Shown here in pieces: positions 9,638-18,215 of a stretch of 57,025 nt of DNA (position 1 is the stretch's first letter; each line of letters opens with the position of its first letter). The DNA lies in contig PHCU01000005.1 of the NCBI GenBank assembly GCA_002842345.1, positions 1 through 57,025 of the forward strand, written 5' to 3'. A program made the translations under genes and the position numbers. Under the pieces are notes generated by a model. It was not told the DNA's origin, did no database searches, and saw only the letters and a list, made by a program, of their open reading frames with translations. This stretch comes from Betaproteobacteria bacterium HGW-Betaproteobacteria-12. GTDB taxonomy: Bacteria; Pseudomonadota; Gammaproteobacteria; Burkholderiales; Rhodocyclaceae.

Positions 9638-10862
9638 GCGCCAGCGTGCGCTGCGCCGCGCCGCGATGGGCGCGGGCAAAGTCGCCGGCCGCGCGGCGCA
9701 TGGTGGCCAGTTTCGTCGCGTCGCCCAACAGGTCGCTCACCCCGGCGGCCAGCGCCTCGACATCGGCCACCCGCCGCGCCGCCCCGGCGGCAATGGCATC
9801 CTCGGTCGCCTGCAGGAAATTGAAGGTATGCGGCCCGACCAGCACCGGGCAGTCGCAAGCCGCCGCCTCGATCAGGTTCTGCCCGCCGAGCGGCAGCAGG
9901 CTCCCGCCGATGAAGGCGAGATCGGCCATGCTGCAGTAGGCTGCCATTTCCCCCATGCTGTCACCAAGCCAGACCGCGGTATCCGCAGCCGGCAGGCCTG
10001 CGCTGCGCCGGCGCCAGGAAAGGCCCTGCTGGTCGAGCAAGGCTGCGACTTCGGCAAAGCGCTGGGGATGGCGTGGCACCAACACCAGCAGGGCATCGGC
10101 CAGAGCCAGGCGACGCCAGGCTTCGAGCACCAATACTTCTTCGCCTTCGCGCGTGCTGGCGGCCAGCCACACCGGCCGCTGACCAACGCTCTGCCGCCAG
10201 CCCGCGCCTAATAGCAATTGCTCCGCCGTCGGCGTGACATCGAACTTGATGTTGCCGCAGACTTCCAGGCGCCGCGCGCCGAGGTCGGCGATCCGTTGCC
10301 CGTCGCCGGCAGTCTGGGCGCAGACGCCGGCCAGCGCGGCGAAGGCCGGCTGCACCAGTGGCCGCAGGCGGCCGTAGCCGCGCGCCGAGCGCGCCGACAG
10401 CCGGGCATTGGCCAGGATCACTGGAACCTGCTGGCGCGCCGCGGTGGCCAGCAGGTTCGGCCAGATCTCGGTTTCCATCAGGACGCCGAAAGCCGGCGCA
10501 AAATGGCGCAGGAAACGCTGACTCGCCCGCGGATAGTCGTACGGCAGGTAGGCCTGCAGCACCCGCTCGCCATAGAGCGTGCGGCCAGCTTCACGGCCGG
10601 TCGGTGTCATACCGGTGAGCAGGATGCGATGCTCCGGCCAGCGGGCCAGTAGGCCCTCGATCAATGGTTGCGCCGCCCGCGTCTCGCCAACCGAGACGGC
10701 ATGCACCCAGATCAGCTTGGCCGGCGCCGCCGAGCCATAAAAACCGTAGCGCTCGGCCAGATGTTGCAGGTATTCCGGCTGCCTGCGCGCCCGCCACAGC
10801 AGGCGCAGCCAGATCAGCGGCGTCGCCAGATAGAAAAGCAACGAATACAGCAGGCGCGCCAT
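9603..10862 (-). CDS. waaA: 3-deoxy-D-manno-octulosonic acid (Kdo) transferase WaaA
   Basis: A 419-aa inner-membrane-associated glycosyltransferase (GT30) that adds Kdo from CMP-Kdo to the lipid A precursor. The N-terminus (MARLLYSLLFYLATPLIWLRLLWRAR) is the expected single membrane anchor. Conserved blocks WVHAVSVGE, LMETEIWPN, NARLSARSARGY and GGQNLIEAAACDCPVLVGPHTFNF are present. Its start overlaps the waaC stop (ATGA), so waaC-waaA is an LPS core operon. The 3' end overlaps tolC convergently by 35 bp. Confidence 0.96.
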   Translation of the reverse strand: MARLLYSLLFYLATPLIWLRLLWRARRQPEYLQHLAERYGFYGSAAPAKLIWVHAVSVGETRAAQPLIEGLLARWPEHRILLTGMTPTGREAGRTLYGERVLQAYLPYDYPRASQRFLRHFAPAFGVLMETEIWPNLLATAARQQVPVILANARLSARSARGYGRLRPLVQPAFAALAGVCAQTAGDGQRIADLGARRLEVCGNIKFDVTPTAEQLLLGAGWRQSVGQRPVWLAASTREGEEVLVLEAWRRLALADALLVLVPRHPQRFAEVAALLDQQGLSWRRRSAGLPAADTAVWLGDSMGEMAAYCSMADLAFIGGSLLPLGGQNLIEAAACDCPVLVGPHTFNFLQATEDAIAAGAARRVADVEALAAGVSDLLGDATKLATMRRAAGDFARAHRGAAQRTLALIAQWSDRAGR

Positions 10863-11815
10863 CAGCCGGCCGCCGCCTGCAATTCGGCGAGCACTGCCGG
10901 CACTGTCGGGAGCTGAGCCTTGCCACCCAGATTGCGATGAAAACCGACGCCGAAGACACCGGTCAGCCCCGGGTCAGTGGCCGTATACAGCGCCACGGTC
11001 GGAATCTTCAGCGCCACGGCCAGATGCGTCAGGCCGGTATCGACGCCGATCGACGCGCCGGCGCCGGCCAGCACGGCGGCCAGTTCGGCGATGCTCAGCG
11101 GCGGGGCGGCGACAGCGCCGGGGATGCCGGCCGCCAGACGGGCCGCACGTTCGCGTTCGAGCGGATTGCCGGCCGGCAGCACGGCAGCGCAGCCCTGGTG
11201 CTGCAATTGCCGGCCGAGTTCTAGCCAACTCTCCTCCGGCCACAATTTGTCATCGCGGCTGGTAGCGGTCAGAAACACGGCGTAAGGCGTCCGCGGCAGC
11301 CAGCCGAAAGCCGCCGGGGCAGCGGCAATCCCGTAGTCAGGCACGGGGTCCGGGGCGTAGCCGAGCACGGCGCCAACCAGTAGCCGGTTGCGTATCACCG
11401 CGTGCGCCGCTGTCGACACGGTAAAGCAACGCTCGTAGAAGCGCGCCGCCAGCGGCTCGCGGATCGAGGCGGCATCGTAGCCGCAGCGCGGGCCGAGCGC
11501 CTGGGTGGCGATCAGCGCACTCTTCAGCAAGCCCTGGGTATCGATCACCAGATCGTAACGCTGCGCCCGCAAGCGACTGCGGAAGGCGGCGATTTCCTGC
11601 CAGGTCTGGCGGCTGAACAATTTCTTACGCCAGCGTCGGACGGCAACCGTGAAAATCTCGCCGACGCCGGGATGCAGGCGGGGAATGGCGGCGAAGCTTT
11701 CCTCGACGCACCAGTCGATGACGGCCTCGGGGAAATGCTGGCGGATGTCGCTAACCACCGGCAAGTTGTGGATAACGTCGCCGAGCGAGGAAGTTTTCAC
11801 GATCAGGATGCGCAT
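10862..11815 (-). CDS. waaC: Lipopolysaccharide heptosyltransferase I
   Basis: A 317-aa GT9 family enzyme that adds the first L-glycero-D-manno-heptose to Kdo2-lipid A. It begins MRILIVKTSSLGDVIHNLPVVSDI, the classical WaaC N-terminus, which fixes the start at 11815 rather than the longer open frame. Conserved ADP-heptose-binding segments are present (TSRDDKLWPEESW, GVDTGLTHLAVALKIPTVALYTATDP). It is the first gene of the waaC-waaA unit and diverges from the epimerase gene across 164 bp. Confidence 0.95.
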   Translation of the reverse strand: MRILIVKTSSLGDVIHNLPVVSDIRQHFPEAVIDWCVEESFAAIPRLHPGVGEIFTVAVRRWRKKLFSRQTWQEIAAFRSRLRAQRYDLVIDTQGLLKSALIATQALGPRCGYDAASIREPLAARFYERCFTVSTAAHAVIRNRLLVGAVLGYAPDPVPDYGIAAAPAAFGWLPRTPYAVFLTATSRDDKLWPEESWLELGRQLQHQGCAAVLPAGNPLERERAARLAAGIPGAVAAPPLSIAELAAVLAGAGASIGVDTGLTHLAVALKIPTVALYTATDPGLTGVFGVGFHRNLGGKAQLPTVPAVLAELQAAAG

Positions 11816-11979
11816 CGGCAGATAAAATGGCGACTTTTCGAAGCCGCAATTATAAAGGGCCGCCCCGCACCGGCCGCTTTCTCTTGCCCGTAGAGCACCG
11901 GGCAGCGGCAAGTGCGGAACGAGGTTACCCGCTTGCTGCAGTGCGATAAAATCCCGTGATCATTCACTAGGAATAACCC

Positions 11980-12987
11980 GTGAAAATTCTCGTCACCGGC
12001 GCCGCCGGCTTCATCGGCATGACCACCTCGCTGCGCCTGCTGGCACGCGGCGATACCGTCGTCGGCCTGGACAATCTCAATGACTATTACGCGGTCTCGC
12101 TCAAGGAAAGCCGCCTGGCTCGCCTGACCAGCCATGCCAACTTCCGCTTTGTCAAACTCGATGTTGCCGACCGCACCGGCATGGATGCCCTGTTCGCCGC
12201 CGAGCAGTTCGACAAGGTGATCCATCTGGCGGCCCAGGCCGGCGTCCGCTATTCGCTGCAGAATCCGCACGCCTACATCGAAAGCAACCTGGTCGGCTTC
12301 ACCAACATTCTCGAAGGCTGCCGCCACAACAAGGTAAAGCACCTGGTCTACGCTTCCAGCTCCAGCGTCTATGGCGGCAATACCAAGATGCCCTTCTCCG
12401 AGCACGACAGCGTCGATCACCCGGTCAGCCTGTATGCCGCGACCAAGAAGGCCAACGAGTTGATGGCGCACACCTACAGCCACCTCTACGGCCTGCCGAC
12501 CACCGGCCTGCGCTTCTTCACCGTCTATGGCCCGTGGGGCCGGCCGGACATGGCCCTGTTCCTGTTCACCAAGGCCATCCTCGAAGGCCGGCCGATCGAC
12601 GTCTTCAACCACGGCAACATGCAGCGCGATTTCACCTATATCGACGACATCGTCGAGGGCGTCATCCGTGTGCTCGACAAGGATGCCGCCGCCAACCCGG
12701 ACTACGATGCTGTGGCCGCCGATCCGGCGACCAGCAACGCCCCTTACCGCGTGTTCAACATCGGCAACAACAATCCGGTGCAACTGCTCGATTTCATCGG
12801 CGCCATCGAGCAGGCGCTCGACCGACCGGCGGAAAAGCGCCTGCTGCCGCTGCAGGACGGCGACGTCCCGGCCACCTACGCCGACACTTCGCTGCTCAAT
12901 GACTGGGTCGGCTTCGTGCCGGCCACTCCCATCCAGGAAGGCGTAGACCGCTTCATCGCCTGGTATCGCGATTACTACAAGGTTTAA
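11980..12987 (+). CDS. NAD-dependent UDP-glucuronate 4-epimerase-like enzyme
   Basis: A 335-aa extended SDR enzyme. It has the NAD(P)-binding motif GAAGFIG at residues 7-13, the SSSSVYGG stretch with the catalytic serine, and the catalytic YAATK motif. Features such as [19 protein letters not shown] and [22 protein letters not shown] are those of UDP-glucuronate 4-epimerases of the CapI type. It would supply UDP-galacturonate for surface polysaccharide or LPS core, fitting the neighbouring waaC-waaA. It is followed 9 bp later by glmS on the same strand. Confidence 0.88.
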   Translation: MKILVTGAAGFIGMTTSLRLLARGDTVVGLDNLNDYYAVSLKESRLARLTSHANFRFVKLDVADRTGMDALFAAEQFDKVIHLAAQAGVRYSLQNPHAYIESNLVGFTNILEGCRHNKVKHLVYASSSSVYGGNTKMPFSEHDSVDHPVSLYAATKKANELMAHTYSHLYGLPTTGLRFFTVYGPWGRPDMALFLFTKAILEGRPIDVFNHGNMQRDFTYIDDIVEGVIRVLDKDAAANPDYDAVAADPATSNAPYRVFNIGNNNPVQLLDFIGAIEQALDRPAEKRLLPLQDGDVPATYADTSLLNDWVGFVPATPIQEGVDRFIAWYRDYYKV

Positions 12988-12996
12988 GGATCAACT

Positions 12997-14820
12997 ATGT
13001 GCGGCATCGTCGCGGCAGCAGCCGGCAACAACATCGTTCCCGTCCTCGTCGAGGGCCTGAAGAAACTCGAATACCGTGGCTATGACTCGGCTGGCCTGGC
13101 CGTCATCAGCGGCGACGCCGTGACACGCATCCGTTCGGTCGGCCGCGTCGCCGAACTGGAAGCCGCCGCGCTCGGCACCGATTCCGTCACCGGCATCGCC
13201 CATACCCGCTGGGCGACGCACGGCGTGCCCTGCGAACGCAACGCCCACCCGCATGTCTCCGGTTCGATCGCCGTCGTCCATAACGGCATCATCGAGAATT
13301 ACGAGAGCCTGCGCAGCGAGCTGACTGCCCAGGGCTATGTGTTTACCTCGGACACCGACACCGAAAGCATCGCCCACCTGCTCGAAGCGACGCTGAAAAG
13401 CGAACCCGATCTGTTCACCGCCGTACGGATCGCCTGCCGCCGCCTGGTCGGCGCCTATGCGATCGCCGTCGTCGACCACCGCCAGCCGGGCAAGGTCGTC
13501 GTCGCCCGCGAAGGCTCGCCGCTGCTGCTCGGCATCTCCGAGAACGGCAATTACGCCGCCTCCGACGCCTCGGCGCTGCTGCAGGTGACGCGCAACATGG
13601 TCTATCTGGAAAACGGCGATGTTGCCGAACTGACCCCGGCCGGCGTCCGCATCAGCCTGCTGGATGGCACGCCGGTCGAGCGCCCGGTACATGTCTCGCA
13701 GCTGTCGGCGGCCGCCGTCGAACTCGGCACCTATCGCCACTACATGCAGAAGGAAATCTTCGAGCAGCCCGAGGCGCTGGCCAACACGCTGGAGATCGTC
13801 GGCGGCAGCAAGAGTATCCAGCCGGGCATTTTCGGCGCCGCAGCCGCCGAAACCCTCGCCGATGTCGACCACATCCTCATCCTGGCCTGCGGCACCAGCA
13901 GCCACTCCGGTTTCACCGCCCGCTACTGGCTCGAAGCCATTGCCGGCGTGCCGTGCACCGTCGAGATCGCCAGCGAATACCGCTACCGTAGCTCGGTGCC
14001 CAATCCGCGCCAGCTGATCGTCGCCATCTCACAGTCGGGCGAAACCGCCGACACCCTGGCCGCGCTGCGCCACGCCAAGGCGCTGGGGCAGACCAAGACC
14101 CTGGCCATCTGCAACGTGCCGGAATCGGCCATCGTCCGTGAATGCGCGCTGCGCTTCATCACCCGCGCCGGCCCGGAAATCGGCGTCGCCTCGACCAAGG
14201 CCTTCACCACCCAGCTGGCGGCGCTGTTCGTACTGACCCTGGTGATGGCCAAGCTCCGCCAGCGCCTGAGCGGCGAACAGGAAAGTGCCTACATCGACCA
14301 GTTGCGCCATCTGCCGGTGGCGGTCAACAAGGTGCTCGAACTGGAACCGGAAATCGAAGTCTGGGCCAAGCGCTTCGCCGACAAGCACCACGCACTGTTC
14401 CTCGGTCGCGGCCGGCATTTCCCGATCGCCATGGAAGGCGCGCTGAAGCTCAAGGAAATCTCCTACATCCACGCCGAAGCCTACCCCGCGGGCGAGCTGA
14501 AGCACGGCCCGCTGGCCCTGGTCGATGCCAACATGCCGGTCATCTCGGTGGCCCCCAACGACCTGTTGCTAGACAAGCTGAAGTCGAATCTGAAGGAAGT
14601 CCAGGCGCGCGGCGGCGAGCTCTACGTCTTCGCCGATGCCGATTCGGAAATCCCCGAGTCGGCAGGCGTACACATCCTGCGCCTGCCGGAACACTACGGT
14701 GAACTGTCGCCGATCCTGCACGTGGTGCCGCTGCAACTCCTCTCCTACCACGCCGCCCTGGTCAAAGGTACCGACGTGGACAAGCCACGCAACCTGGCCA
14801 AGTCGGTGACGGTGGAATGA
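12997..14820 (+). CDS. glmS: Glutamine--fructose-6-phosphate aminotransferase GlmS
   Basis: A 607-aa enzyme making glucosamine-6-phosphate for peptidoglycan and LPS. The N-terminal glutaminase domain begins [11 protein letters not shown], with Cys2 as the nucleophile, and contains [11 protein letters not shown] and [13 protein letters not shown]. Two SIS sugar-isomerase domains follow (ACGTSSHSG and [26 protein letters not shown]), and the C-terminus ends in [12 protein letters not shown]. The length equals that of E. coli GlmS within a few residues. No riboswitch or ribozyme is seen upstream, only 9 bp from the epimerase. Confidence 0.98.
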   Translation: MCGIVAAAAGNNIVPVLVEGLKKLEYRGYDSAGLAVISGDAVTRIRSVGRVAELEAAALGTDSVTGIAHTRWATHGVPCERNAHPHVSGSIAVVHNGIIENYESLRSELTAQGYVFTSDTDTESIAHLLEATLKSEPDLFTAVRIACRRLVGAYAIAVVDHRQPGKVVVAREGSPLLLGISENGNYAASDASALLQVTRNMVYLENGDVAELTPAGVRISLLDGTPVERPVHVSQLSAAAVELGTYRHYMQKEIFEQPEALANTLEIVGGSKSIQPGIFGAAAAETLADVDHILILACGTSSHSGFTARYWLEAIAGVPCTVEIASEYRYRSSVPNPRQLIVAISQSGETADTLAALRHAKALGQTKTLAICNVPESAIVRECALRFITRAGPEIGVASTKAFTTQLAALFVLTLVMAKLRQRLSGEQESAYIDQLRHLPVAVNKVLELEPEIEVWAKRFADKHHALFLGRGRHFPIAMEGALKLKEISYIHAEAYPAGELKHGPLALVDANMPVISVAPNDLLLDKLKSNLKEVQARGGELYVFADADSEIPESAGVHILRLPEHYGELSPILHVVPLQLLSYHAALVKGTDVDKPRNLAKSVTVE

Positions 14821-14828
14821 ACTGCAAG

Positions 14829-14856
14829 CCACTAACCACTAATAGCTAACAGCTAA
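14829..14856 (+). repeat. Heptanucleotide NNNCTAA repeats just before apaH
   Basis: Four 7-bp units, each ending CTAA, fill the glmS-apaH gap: CCACTAA (twice), then TAGCTAA, then CAGCTAA. The array ends two bases before the apaH ATG. There is no Shine-Dalgarno sequence between the repeats and the start. A related array precedes hybD (47465-47492). Confidence 0.75.
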
Positions 14857-14858
14857 AC

Positions 14859-15689
14859 ATGGCCACCTACGCCGTCGGCGACATCCAGGGCTGCTACGAC
14901 TCCCTGCGCCGCCTGCTTGACCTGTGCGCCTTTGATCCGTCCACCGACCGCCTGTGGCTGGTCGGCGATCTGGTCAATCGCGGTCCGAAATCGCTGGAAA
15001 CGCTGCGCCTGATCAAGTCATTTGGCGACGCCGCACTGACCGTGCTCGGCAATCACGACCTCTATCTGCTGATGGTAGCCGAGGGCGGCGCCAAGTTTCG
15101 CGGCAAGGACGACACCATCCAGCCGGTGCTCGATGCTCCGGATGCCGGCGAACTGCTGGCCTGGCTGCGCCATCAGCCGCTGTGCCATACCGAAGGCGAA
15201 TTCTGCCTGGTCCATGCCGGCCTGTTGCCGCAATGGACGACAGCGCGTGCCCGCGAGCTGGCCAGTGAGGTCGAAGCCATGTTGCAGGGGCCGCAGTTCC
15301 GCGAATTCATCCTCAATCTGTGGGGCAGCGAGCCGGCCGCCTGGTCTGATGAGTTGAGCGGCTGGCCACGGCTACGGGTAATCGTCAATGCGCTGACCCG
15401 GATGCGCTTCTGCACCCCTCAAGGCAGCATGGAATTGAAGACCAAGGGGGAACTGGCCAAGGCGCCACCGGGCTATTTGCCCTGGTTCGATCTGCCTGGC
15501 CGGCAAAGTGCCGATGCCGTGCTGGTTACCGGCCACTGGTCAGCCCTTGGCCTGAAAGTTACGCCGAAGCTGCTGGCGCTGGATTCCGGCTGCTTGTGGG
15601 GTGGGCATCTGACAGCGGTGCGCTTGGAGGACCGCCGGGTGTTCCAGGTGAACTGCTCGCCAGGGGAAGCCCAGCCGCCAAAGCGATAG
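14859..15689 (+). CDS. apaH: Symmetrical bis(5'-nucleosyl)-tetraphosphatase ApaH
   Basis: A 276-aa metallophosphatase that hydrolyses Ap4A to two ADP and removes Np4N caps from RNA. The metal-binding motifs are intact: GDIQGCYD (residues 7-14), GDLVNRGP, GNHDLYLL, and VHAGLLPQW. The length fits E. coli ApaH (280 aa). It follows glmS after 38 bp made mostly of heptamer repeats and lacks an obvious Shine-Dalgarno. The last 131 bp are overlapped on the opposite strand by the acyltransferase gene. Confidence 0.96.
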   Translation: MATYAVGDIQGCYDSLRRLLDLCAFDPSTDRLWLVGDLVNRGPKSLETLRLIKSFGDAALTVLGNHDLYLLMVAEGGAKFRGKDDTIQPVLDAPDAGELLAWLRHQPLCHTEGEFCLVHAGLLPQWTTARARELASEVEAMLQGPQFREFILNLWGSEPAAWSDELSGWPRLRVIVNALTRMRFCTPQGSMELKTKGELAKAPPGYLPWFDLPGRQSADAVLVTGHWSALGLKVTPKLLALDSGCLWGGHLTAVRLEDRRVFQVNCSPGEAQPPKR

Positions 15690-16500
15690 CCTCGCGTGCC
15701 TCGGCGGCGACCTGCTTGCGGTCCTCGCCGTTCAGCCCGCGCAGCGGCGTCGTCACCAGCCGCGCGATCAGCCGCCGCCGGCCGAGAATGGCCCGCGTGC
15801 ATTGGCCGAGCGTGATCTCGCCATCGTAGCGCGGCGCCAGGCTGCGCTGGCCATCGAGCTCCCAGTAGGAAATCGCCACCGGCAGCACCGGCCGGCCGGC
15901 GGCCAGTGCCGGCTGCATCAGCGCCGCGTGGAAATGCAGCAGACTGCGGCCATCGGTGGTCGTACCCTCGGGGAAAATCGCGACATGCTGGCCGCGGGCC
16001 AGGACTTTGCCGACCTCTGCATTGATCACCCGGGCGTGGCCGCGACTGCCGCGACGCAGGAAGATGGTGTCGTGCCGGGCCGCCAGCCAGCCGATCAGTG
16101 GCCACTGGCGGACCTCGGCCTTGGACACGAAGGCGGCCGGCAGCGCCGCATTGATCACGTAGATGTCGATCCAGGAAATGTGATTGGCGACCAGCAAAGC
16201 CCCCGGCACGGCATGGGTCAGGTCGGCCTCGACCTCGACTCCCAGCGCGTCGAGCAGTGCGACCGCCCAGCTCGACTTGAGGCGCAGGCGGGCCGCCGCG
16301 CTGCACAGCGGATAGAACAGCAGGGTGGCGAGAAGCGCGGCGACCAGCAGCAGGGCGACGCGGAACAGGCGGTAGCTGCGGAGCAGGAAGTTGGTTTGGT
16401 CCAGACGGCTTATCCCAGGTAGTGCTTGGCGTAACGCCCGGAGACCTTGACCATCGGCATCAGGATGGGCAGATCGGCGGTATTGAAATCCGGATCCCAC
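15559..16500 (-). CDS. olsA: Lysophospholipid-type acyltransferase (PlsC/OlsA family)
   Basis: A membrane-bound O-acyltransferase. The catalytic HX4D motif is in ANHISWID and the second motif is FPEGTTTDG. Because it follows an OlsB-like N-acyltransferase, it probably esterifies lyso-ornithine lipid to ornithine lipid (OlsA); generic PlsC activity is the alternative. The start is unresolved: homology seems to begin near 16410, but the only usual start codon upstream is GTG at 16500, inside the preceding gene, and no ATG, GTG or TTG lies in frame between there and the catalytic region. The C-terminal 40 residues are a Pro/Ser/Ala-rich tail that lies antisense to the end of apaH. Confidence 0.75.
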   Translation of the reverse strand: MGSGFQYRRSAHPDADGQGLRALRQALPGISRLDQTNFLLRSYRLFRVALLLVAALLATLLFYPLCSAAARLRLKSSWAVALLDALGVEVEADLTHAVPGALLVANHISWIDIYVINAALPAAFVSKAEVRQWPLIGWLAARHDTIFLRRGSRGHARVINAEVGKVLARGQHVAIFPEGTTTDGRSLLHFHAALMQPALAAGRPVLPVAISYWELDGQRSLAPRYDGEITLGQCTRAILGRRRLIARLVTTPLRGLNGEDRKQVAAEAREAIALAAGLPLASSSPGTPGGPPSAPLSDAHPTSSRNPAPAASA

Positions 16501-17162
16501 GCCGGTTCGCCGCAGATCCAGGCGCCGGCCCGCAGGTAGCCCTTTATCAGCGGCGGCACTTCGGCCGGACGATCCTGCTGCAGGGCTGCCAGCGGCAGCG
16601 GACAGCGCGGAAAGACGCGATATTCCTGCGGTCCCAGGTGCTCGGCAGCCAGGCGATTATACAGACTGGCCGCGGCATGGCCGCCGTCGGCCATGCTGAT
16701 CGAGGCGCAACCCATCAGGTAGTCGTAGCCGCGGCTGGTCATGTACTCGGCCAGGCCGGACCACAGCAGCATGATGGTGGCGCCGCTGCGATAGTCGGGA
16801 TGGACACAGGAGCGACCAATCTCGACCAGGCGCGAACGCAGATGCTGCAGACGGGTCAGGTCGAACTCGTTTTCCGAGTAGTAGCCGATCTGGCGGGCAT
16901 TTTCCGGCGGCAGGATGCGATAGGTGCCGACGACCTCGCCGGACTGCGTGTCGCGGACGACCAAGTGATCGCAAAACGGATCGTAGATGTCGTGATCGAC
17001 GCCTGGCGTCCGGCTCGGCAGCTTGGCTCCGAGTTCACCGGCAAAGACGCGGTGGCGCAGACGCTGCGCATCGAGGATTTCGCTCTGCCCGCGGGCCAGG
17101 CCCACCGCCAGGCTGGGCCGGCCGGCCCGGCGGCGCTCAAGGCCAATGTGTTGTTGTTCCAT
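16410..17162 (-). CDS. olsB: OlsB-like GNAT N-acyltransferase (ornithine lipid synthesis)
   Basis: A 250-aa acyl-ACP-dependent acyltransferase-like protein of the OlsB/hemolysin-like GNAT group. Typical blocks are LRHRVFAGELGA, DHLVVRDTQSGEVVGTYRIL, LVEIGRSCVHPDYRSG and YDYLMGCASISM. OlsB attaches a 3-hydroxy fatty acid to ornithine, giving lyso-ornithine lipid, a phosphorus-free membrane lipid often made under phosphate limitation. The start is set at 17162 because GGAG lies 6 nt upstream; an ATG 12 bp earlier (17174) has no such site. The Shine-Dalgarno is inside a perfect hairpin (17164-17192). Substrate assignment is by family resemblance and the adjacent acyltransferase. Confidence 0.78.
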   Translation of the reverse strand: MEQQHIGLERRRAGRPSLAVGLARGQSEILDAQRLRHRVFAGELGAKLPSRTPGVDHDIYDPFCDHLVVRDTQSGEVVGTYRILPPENARQIGYYSENEFDLTRLQHLRSRLVEIGRSCVHPDYRSGATIMLLWSGLAEYMTSRGYDYLMGCASISMADGGHAAASLYNRLAAEHLGPQEYRVFPRCPLPLAALQQDRPAEVPPLIKGYLRAGAWICGEPAWDPDFNTADLPILMPMVKVSGRYAKHYLG

Positions 17163-17163
17163 G

Positions 17164-17192
17164 CTGTTCTCCATTCAGGTTGTGGAGAACAG
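17164..17192 (-). promoter_or_regulatory. Hairpin sequestering the olsB ribosome-binding site
   Basis: In the olsB leader CTGTTCTCC (17184-17192) pairs perfectly with GGAGAACAG (17164-17172) around an 11-nt loop. The GGAG of the second arm is the Shine-Dalgarno for the ATG at 17162, which starts one base after the stem. Such an arrangement could act as a translational switch; function is inferred. Confidence 0.5.
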
Positions 17193-17272
17193 TCTGCAAG
17201 CAGCGCGTTACAGCGCTATTGCATGAAGTTTGCGCCGGCGTTGCAGATGACCAGCGCCGGCGGCGGACCGAC

Positions 17273-18208
17273 TTACCAGGGAGCGCTGCCGAAGGCGCGC
17301 TGGTAGCGGGCAGCGATTTCCTCGCGGCTCGGCTGATGGTTCTGGCCGCCACGGTGAGCGATCTTGATCGCCCCCATGACTGCCGCCAGACGACCGGTGG
17401 TCGGCCAGTCGAAGCCATTGGCGATGCCGTAGAGCAGACCGGAGCGATAAGCATCACCACAACCCGTCGGATCGACGATGGCATCGGCCGCCACACAGGG
17501 AATCGTGTGGCAGACGCCGTCGGCGTAGATGTCGGAACCTTCGCCGCCCCGGGTAACGATCAGCGCCTTCACCTCGCGCGCCAGGTCGGTCAGGCTGCGC
17601 CCGGTACGGTCGGTCAGCAGTTTGGCTTCGTAGTCGTTGAAGCAGGCGTAGTCAGCCAGACTCATGAAATCGAGCAGTTCGTCACCATTGAACATCGGCA
17701 GACCCTGGCCCGGATCGAAGACGAAGGGGACGCCGGCAGCGGCGAAATCGCGAGCGTGCTGCAGCATGCCTTCGCGGCCATCCGGAGCAATGATGCCGAG
17801 TTTGGCCGACGGTGCGTGTTCGACCTTGTTCAGGTGCGAGAAGCTCATCGCGCCGGGGTGGAAGGCGGTGATCTGGTTGTCGTCGAGGTCGGTGGTGATG
17901 AAGGCCTGGGCGGTAAAGCCGCCCGGCACGTGACGGACGTGCAGGCGCGGCAGGCCTAGGCGGTCGAGGCGCTCGAGGTAGGGCGCGGCATCGTCACCGA
18001 CGGTGGCCATGATCAGTGGCTCGCCACCGAGCAGCATCAGGTTGTAGGCGATGTTGCCGGCGCAACCGCCGTATTCGCGGCGCATCTCGGGCACCAGGAA
18101 AGCGACGTTCAGGATGTGGATCTGTTCCGGCAGGATGTGATTCTTGAAGCGGTCCGGAAAGACCATGATGTTGTCGAAGGCGAGGGAGCCGCAGATAAGT
18201 GTCGTCAT
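17273..18208 (-). CDS. PfkB-family carbohydrate/nucleoside kinase (adenosine-kinase-like)
   Basis: A 311-aa ribokinase-fold kinase. The N-terminal signature region is GGCAGNIAYNLMLLGG, and the C-terminal catalytic motif DPTGCGDAYRSGLL contains the base aspartate. The style MTTLICGSLAFDNIMVFPDRFKNHILPEQIHILNVAFLVPEMR is that of the adenosine-kinase-like PfkB proteins seen in betaproteobacteria, but the substrate cannot be read from sequence. The start at 18208 follows homology; the open frame continues upstream into the DUF3426 gene. It ends the accB-accC-prmA-DUF3426-kinase run of same-strand genes. Confidence 0.87.
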   Translation of the reverse strand: MTTLICGSLAFDNIMVFPDRFKNHILPEQIHILNVAFLVPEMRREYGGCAGNIAYNLMLLGGEPLIMATVGDDAAPYLERLDRLGLPRLHVRHVPGGFTAQAFITTDLDDNQITAFHPGAMSFSHLNKVEHAPSAKLGIIAPDGREGMLQHARDFAAAGVPFVFDPGQGLPMFNGDELLDFMSLADYACFNDYEAKLLTDRTGRSLTDLAREVKALIVTRGGEGSDIYADGVCHTIPCVAADAIVDPTGCGDAYRSGLLYGIANGFDWPTTGRLAAVMGAIKIAHRGGQNHQPSREEIAARYQRAFGSAPW

Positions 18209-18215
18209 GTCAGAG

